From CAZVRZ01 sp964629965 (lineage in GTDB: Bacteria; Chloroflexota; Anaerolineae; Anaerolineales; UBA4823): a stretch of 8,789 bases of DNA. Under the pieces are notes generated by a model. That model was not told the DNA's origin. It did no database searches and saw only the letters and a list, made by a program, of their open reading frames with translations. The stretch spans positions 1 through 8,789 of the forward strand of contig CAZVRZ010000196.1 in the NCBI GenBank assembly GCA_964629965.1, in the 5' to 3' direction. Positions 6,216-8,789 of this stretch are shown piece after piece. Every line of letters starts with the position of its first letter. The first letter of the stretch is position 1. The translations under genes and the position numbers were made by a program.

Positions 6216-6827
6216 ATGATAGACCCGCGTATTTATGAAATGTTTCGTGAGATAGGTCGCGATTTATTCACTAGCAACATGATTTCTTCGCATGGCGGCA
6301 ATTTGAGTATCCGCCTTGGAGACCGGGTGATCATTAAGCGTCGCGGCGCCATGCTTGGCAATCTCAAGCCGCACGACTTGATTGAGACCGGCCTGGAAAA
6401 AAATGACAGCGGCGTTGCCCTGGCTTCCACTGAGCTGCTGGTTCACCGCACCGTGTATATGAATACTCCGGCGCTAGCTATCTGTCACTGTCATCCGCGT
6501 ACCGCCATTGCTTTCTCGCTCTCTCGCGATGAATTGGTGCCCATTGATAATGAGGCCTCCTACCTGCTCAAGAAAATTCCAGTCGTAACAGAGGAGTTTG
6601 CCTCGGGTACTCCCCAGATGGCTAGCAAAGTAGCTGAAGCGCTCAAGAACTATAAGATCATTATGTTGCGCGGGCATGGCAGTTTTGCCACCGGGCAGAC
6701 GCTCGATGAGGCCTTCCATTGGTCATCTACGCTGGAAGAATCTTGCCAGATCGAACTGGCGACAAAGATCATCAATGAGACATTCATCGAGTACCGTGGT
6801 ATGAGCGGATCGTACAGTAAATTTTAG
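6216..6827 (+). CDS. Class II aldolase, L-fuculose-phosphate aldolase-like
   Basis: Zinc aldolases of the FucA/AraD/adducin family cleave ketose 1-phosphates (FucA, RhaD) or epimerise pentulose phosphates (AraD). The 203 residues carry the phosphate-binding turn HGGNLS (26-31), catalytic acid Glu73 in STELLVHR, zinc ligands His91 and His93 in CHCHPR, and the third ligand His154 in RGHG. These correspond to E73, H92, H94 and H155 of E. coli FucA, so an active enzyme is expected. A good ribosome site (AGGAG, 6206-6210) lies 5 nt before ATG, 21 bp after the oxidoreductase stop, so the two are co-transcribed. Next to rhaA, cleavage of rhamnulose 1-phosphate to dihydroxyacetone phosphate and L-lactaldehyde is plausible. 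However, RhaD enzymes are usually about 270 residues; this one has FucA size. Other phosphorylated substrates, or a methylthio-sugar aldolase role, cannot be excluded. Confidence 0.87.
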   Translation: MIDPRIYEMFREIGRDLFTSNMISSHGGNLSIRLGDRVIIKRRGAMLGNLKPHDLIETGLEKNDSGVALASTELLVHRTVYMNTPALAICHCHPRTAIAFSLSRDELVPIDNEASYLLKKIPVVTEEFASGTPQMASKVAEALKNYKIIMLRGHGSFATGQTLDEAFHWSSTLEESCQIELATKIINETFIEYRGMSGSYSKF

Positions 6828-6911
6828 TTCTACAGAACGCCCGATTAGACCAGTAGAACGGCCCACCCGGTTCATGGTCTGGCTTATTCAGCAAGCAGCG
6901 TACACTGCTTG
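6827..6911. repeat. Cluster of short inverted repeats after the aldolase gene
   Basis: Three perfect pairs lie here: GTTCTAC 6827-6833 with GTAGAAC 6853-6859; AGACCA 6847-6852 with TGGTCT 6875-6880; and CAAGCAG 6892-6898 with CTGCTTG 6905-6911 (6-nt loop). The first two pairs overlap and are mutually exclusive. No stem is followed by a run of T, so none is a standard intrinsic terminator. They could stabilise the 3' end or help factor-dependent termination. Confidence 0.4.
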
Positions 6912-6975
6912 GATCTGGCCAGCATGTAGAGTATCGATGCTTCAATTACTCCTGGCAATTTGCTTGTTCTCCTGC

Positions 6976-7004
6976 TTGATTATTGATATAAATTCCTGTA
7001 CAAT
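6976..7004 (+). promoter_or_regulatory. Promoter for spoVS
   Basis: TTGATT (6976-6981, four of six consensus bases) and TACAAT (6999-7004, five of six) are separated by exactly 17 bases. Transcription would begin near 7011, giving a leader of about 68 nt that contains the stem-loop and direct repeats described below. Confidence 0.6.
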
Positions 7005-7011
7005 TTTCAGT

Positions 7012-7038
7012 AGCGAAGGATTGCGTTCTATCTTCGCT
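7012..7038 (+). other. Stem-loop at the 5' end of the spoVS leader
   Basis: AGCGAAG (7012-7018) pairs perfectly with CTTCGCT (7032-7038). A G-U pair closes the inside and leaves an 11-nt loop. It starts about one base after the predicted transcription start. No T-run follows, so it is not a terminator; a 5' stabilising hairpin or protein-binding site is more likely. Confidence 0.5.
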
Positions 7039-7042
7039 TGAC

Positions 7043-7080
7043 GGTATGCCAGCATCACACCAAAGGAGGTATGCCAGCAT
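7043..7080 (+). repeat. 13-bp direct repeat around the spoVS ribosome site
   Basis: GGTATGCCAGCAT occurs at 7043-7055 and again, without mismatch, at 7068-7080. The second copy begins in the last three bases of the Shine-Dalgarno sequence and ends in the start codon. The period is 25 bp. A nine-base partial copy (GCCAGCATG) is at 6918-6926. Confidence 0.7.
7062..7070 (+). promoter_or_regulatory. Perfect ribosome binding site of spoVS
   Basis: AAAGGAGGT is fully complementary to the 16S 3' end. It lies 8 nt before ATG 7079. The ATG at 7071 directly abuts it and is in another frame; the in-frame ATG at 7046 lies upstream of it. Confidence 0.85.
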
Positions 7081-7339
7081 GGACATTATCAAAGTTTCGG
7101 GCACCTCCCGCACCTCATCTGTGGCAGGCGCCATTGCTGGGGTTGTTCGGGAACATAAGCGCGCTGAAGTGCAGGCGATCGGGGCCAGTGCAATCAATCA
7201 AGCTGTCAAGGCTTTGGTTCTGGCCAGGGGCTATCTTGCCAACGATGATATTAACATCGTTTGCATGCCTGAATTCGTTGATGTTCAGATTGAAGATAAG
7301 GTTCGCACTGCTGTAAAGTTTGTTGTAGAACCCCGCTAA
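7079..7339 (+). CDS. spoVS: SpoVS (stage V sporulation protein S family)
   Basis: The 86-residue product has exactly the length of Bacillus subtilis SpoVS and matches it along its whole length. Landmarks are IKVSGTSRTSSVAGAIAG (3-20), EVQAIGASAINQAVKAL, the ARGYLA segment, and the end VKFVVEPR. The family is small, soluble and of the Alba-like fold, so nucleic-acid binding is suspected. In Bacillus it acts in spore coat and septation stages, but it is widespread in non-spore-formers such as Thermus and Chloroflexota, where its role is unknown. The start at 7079 is fixed by the ribosome site and by family length. Upstream in-frame ATG 7046 would add 11 unlike residues. The gene stands alone with its own promoter and has an unusually structured leader. 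It ends in TAA and faces the metallopeptidase gene. Confidence 0.95.
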   Translation: MDIIKVSGTSRTSSVAGAIAGVVREHKRAEVQAIGASAINQAVKALVLARGYLANDDINIVCMPEFVDVQIEDKVRTAVKFVVEPR

Positions 7340-7357
7340 CCTGGACACTCTCAGATA

Positions 7358-7399
7358 AATAACCCTGTCTTCCTCTTTAAGGAAAGAACAGGTGTTATT
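7358..7399. terminator. Hairpin terminator between convergent genes
   Basis: AATAAC (7358-7363) pairs with GTTATT (7394-7399), CCTGT (7364-7368) with ACAGG (7388-7392), and CTTCC (7369-7373) with GGAAAG (7381-7386). Single bulges interrupt the stem, and the loop is about 7 nt. T-richness beside the stem is modest on both strands: the minus-strand RNA would read GUUAUUUAUCU. It lies 19 nt after the spoVS stop and 29 nt after the end of the opposing gene, so a two-way terminator is likely. Confidence 0.6.
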
Positions 7400-7427
7400 G
7401 GCTTGTAAGCAGCCAGCCGTCAAAAAA

Positions 7428-8687
7428 CTACTGGCCTGTGCTGATAGCTTTCTCCAATTGGGAAAATGACCACAGCCAGGAAACACGGTTGATAAAGTCA
7501 GCCAGAGTACTGCTTTGTGCTCGTAAGGTACGTATACCTGCGCCGACCGGGTCTTCGCCGGCTGCACCACCTTCTTGATCTGCATACGCCCCATAAAATG
7601 CAAAAAATGCCTGGTTGATCTTGCGGATATGATATCCATTATCCCAGAAAAAACGGCGTCGTAATTCCATATAGGTTTCGGCTTGTTCGATTTTCTCTTC
7701 TGCAAGCAGCCGGTCTGCATTGACCCTCGTTAAGCGCATTTCTGCCTGGTAATCGAAGGCCGGTGGTTCGAGCGTGGTACCTTGACTGTCTGTTGAGCGC
7801 GTTTCCAGGACGGGCTCAGGCAATAATTCGGGATAAAACCGCTCGATCACAGCATAACCTATTTCTTTACCTGCGATAGAGGCAGTAGTTTCATTCATGA
7901 TCCTCAATTCCGGGGAATTGTAATAGCTTATTCCCAATGGACGCAGTGTCAAGTAGTTGTGTATCCATTCATGCGCTACTGTTTCGCACAACCAGTACAG
8001 ATCCGTAGTTTGCATGACCATGGTTGGGTATAGGCCAACACCGCCGATGCCTACGATCAGGGCAGATACATCTTCGCCCTCTTGAATACGTTTTTCTAGT
8101 GCAATTTGTTCTTCGATCTTGAGTTCCGGAGAAATAGAAATATCGGCATCCTGCCTGACCACATGGCGTGGCGATATGATCAAACCATATGGCGGAGGGG
8201 TCATATGGTACGACACCGGAGGTATAGGTTGATCCAACAAACTTAGTCCAAACTCGTGCACAACTTGACTGATCTGTTGCTGCAAAATGGCTTCAGCCAG
8301 CGGCTCTAGAAACAGGCGTTGCTTTTGCAACTTATCCCGTTCCTGATGGAGATCAAAAGTGCTTTCATCAGGATTAGATGTGTTTGGGTCAGCCAGTATA
8401 TCTTGGATCTGAGCTTCTACCTGTTGCAGGCGTATCAGAAGGTTCATATATGTCAATACATGCTCACGAGCCTCATCTTGATCAATGTAATGGTATGTGC
8501 CTAGGGCAGTCATCTCCAGCTTGATCTTGATGGCTTCCAAGGTCCAGGATACATAATCAAATTCAATTGCTCGCGTGTAAAAGCGGATATTTTCAACGGG
8601 ATCATTTGCAATTAGTACGCTGCCTCCCGCCATGATCGTGATGCATAGCGAAAGAAGCACCGTCCAGATACATTTCTTGATACGCAT
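7428..8687 (-). CDS. Exported HExxH metallopeptidase-like protein of unknown family
   Basis: The 419-residue product begins MRIKK, followed by a hydrophobic stretch at about 7-27 ending VLIA-ND. This is a signal peptide or N-terminal anchor, so the protein acts outside the membrane. A charged, Leu/Gln-rich region at about 80-135 is probably coiled coil. The zinc motif HEWIH (His239, Glu240, His243) is followed 23 residues later by Glu266 in NETTAS. This is a gluzincin-like arrangement with Glu as a plausible third ligand. I recall similar uncharacterised proteins in Anaerolineae but no named family or substrate. The ATG at 8687 is chosen because it starts the signal peptide; an in-frame TTG at 8753 would add 22 residues before it. 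No Shine-Dalgarno is present, and the promoter abuts the ATG. Stop is TAG. The gene is monocistronic here. Confidence 0.8.
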   Translation of the reverse strand: MRIKKCIWTVLLSLCITIMAGGSVLIANDPVENIRFYTRAIEFDYVSWTLEAIKIKLEMTALGTYHYIDQDEAREHVLTYMNLLIRLQQVEAQIQDILADPNTSNPDESTFDLHQERDKLQKQRLFLEPLAEAILQQQISQVVHEFGLSLLDQPIPPVSYHMTPPPYGLIISPRHVVRQDADISISPELKIEEQIALEKRIQEGEDVSALIVGIGGVGLYPTMVMQTTDLYWLCETVAHEWIHNYLTLRPLGISYYNSPELRIMNETTASIAGKEIGYAVIERFYPELLPEPVLETRSTDSQGTTLEPPAFDYQAEMRLTRVNADRLLAEEKIEQAETYMELRRRFFWDNGYHIRKINQAFFAFYGAYADQEGGAAGEDPVGAGIRTLRAQSSTLADFINRVSWLWSFSQLEKAISTGQ

Positions 8688-8694
8688 GGTGAAA

Positions 8695-8723
8695 ATGATA
8701 CCCAGGTTGGGATAGATTGTCAA
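8695..8723 (-). promoter_or_regulatory. Near-consensus promoter implying a leaderless metallopeptidase mRNA
   Basis: On the minus strand TTGACA (8723-8718), a perfect -35 box, is separated by 17 bases from TATCAT (8700-8695, five of six). Only 7 nt (TTTCACC) separate the -10 box from the ATG at 8687. Transcription should therefore begin at, or 1-2 nt before, the start codon. Confidence 0.65.
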
Positions 8724-8789
8724 ATATCCCAAAGTGAGAGTGTTGAAAAACAAGTTCAGAATTGACCTTTGGAGAGTTCTTTAATACAA

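Noticed and set aside
6892..6911. CAAGCAG/CTGCTTG hairpin as an intrinsic terminator of the aldolase unit
   Set aside because: No T-tract follows on either strand, so only a structural repeat is reported.
7046..7078. SpoVS start at ATG 7046
   Set aside because: It lies before the perfect ribosome site and adds 11 residues absent from the family; the ATG at 7079 gives the standard 86 residues.
7115..7720. 201-codon minus-strand frame opposite spoVS and the metallopeptidase end
   Set aside because: It overlaps the conserved SpoVS sequence and the terminator, with no protein features of its own.

Overview
The window looks like chromosomal DNA of a free-living, probably anaerobic bacterium, most likely a Chloroflexota member of the Anaerolineae type. 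This placement is an inference. It rests on a GT39-type glycosyltransferase C-terminus, a RSIG-type HEAT-repeat protein, SpoVS without other sporulation genes, a tungsten aldehyde:ferredoxin oxidoreductase and a secreted HExxH protein, all of which remind me of that group. I see no mobile element, CRISPR array, rRNA or tRNA.

Layout. Bases 1-876 are the 3' part of a membrane glycosyltransferase gene. A probable unlisted small lipoprotein gene (1015-1137) follows and overlaps, by ATGA, a HEAT-repeat gene (1134-1571). The HEAT gene's conserved C-terminus continues in frame past a TAG to 1652, where it would overlap the start of a two-lobed nitroreductase (1642-2511). After a 285-bp regulatory gap comes L-rhamnose isomerase, rhaA (2797-4062). 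A consensus promoter lying across the rhaA stop codon then leads a compact set: a MoaD/ThiS-like sulfur carrier (4100-4357), aldehyde:ferredoxin oxidoreductase (4413-6194) and a FucA-like class II aldolase (6216-6827). SpoVS (7079-7339) has its own promoter, a leader stem-loop and a 13-bp direct repeat. It converges, across a hairpin terminator, on a minus-strand gene for an exported HExxH metallopeptidase-like protein (8687-7428).

How the genes may work together. RhaA makes L-rhamnulose. A class II aldolase of the fuculose/rhamnulose-1-phosphate type would release dihydroxyacetone phosphate and L-lactaldehyde. An aldehyde:ferredoxin oxidoreductase could oxidise the lactaldehyde to lactate with reduction of ferredoxin, and the adjacent MoaD-like protein could supply sulfur for its pterin cofactor. 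The kinase step is not in the window. A ferredoxin-linked, tungsten-dependent branch of deoxysugar breakdown is therefore a proposal, not a demonstration.

A second theme is promoter placement. The promoters ahead of the MoaD-like gene and the metallopeptidase gene (and, more weakly, the lipoprotein) predict transcripts starting 0-7 nt before the start codon, and these genes lack clear Shine-Dalgarno sequences. rhaA, the oxidoreductase, the aldolase and spoVS do have good ones. Both leadered and leaderless initiation seem to be used.
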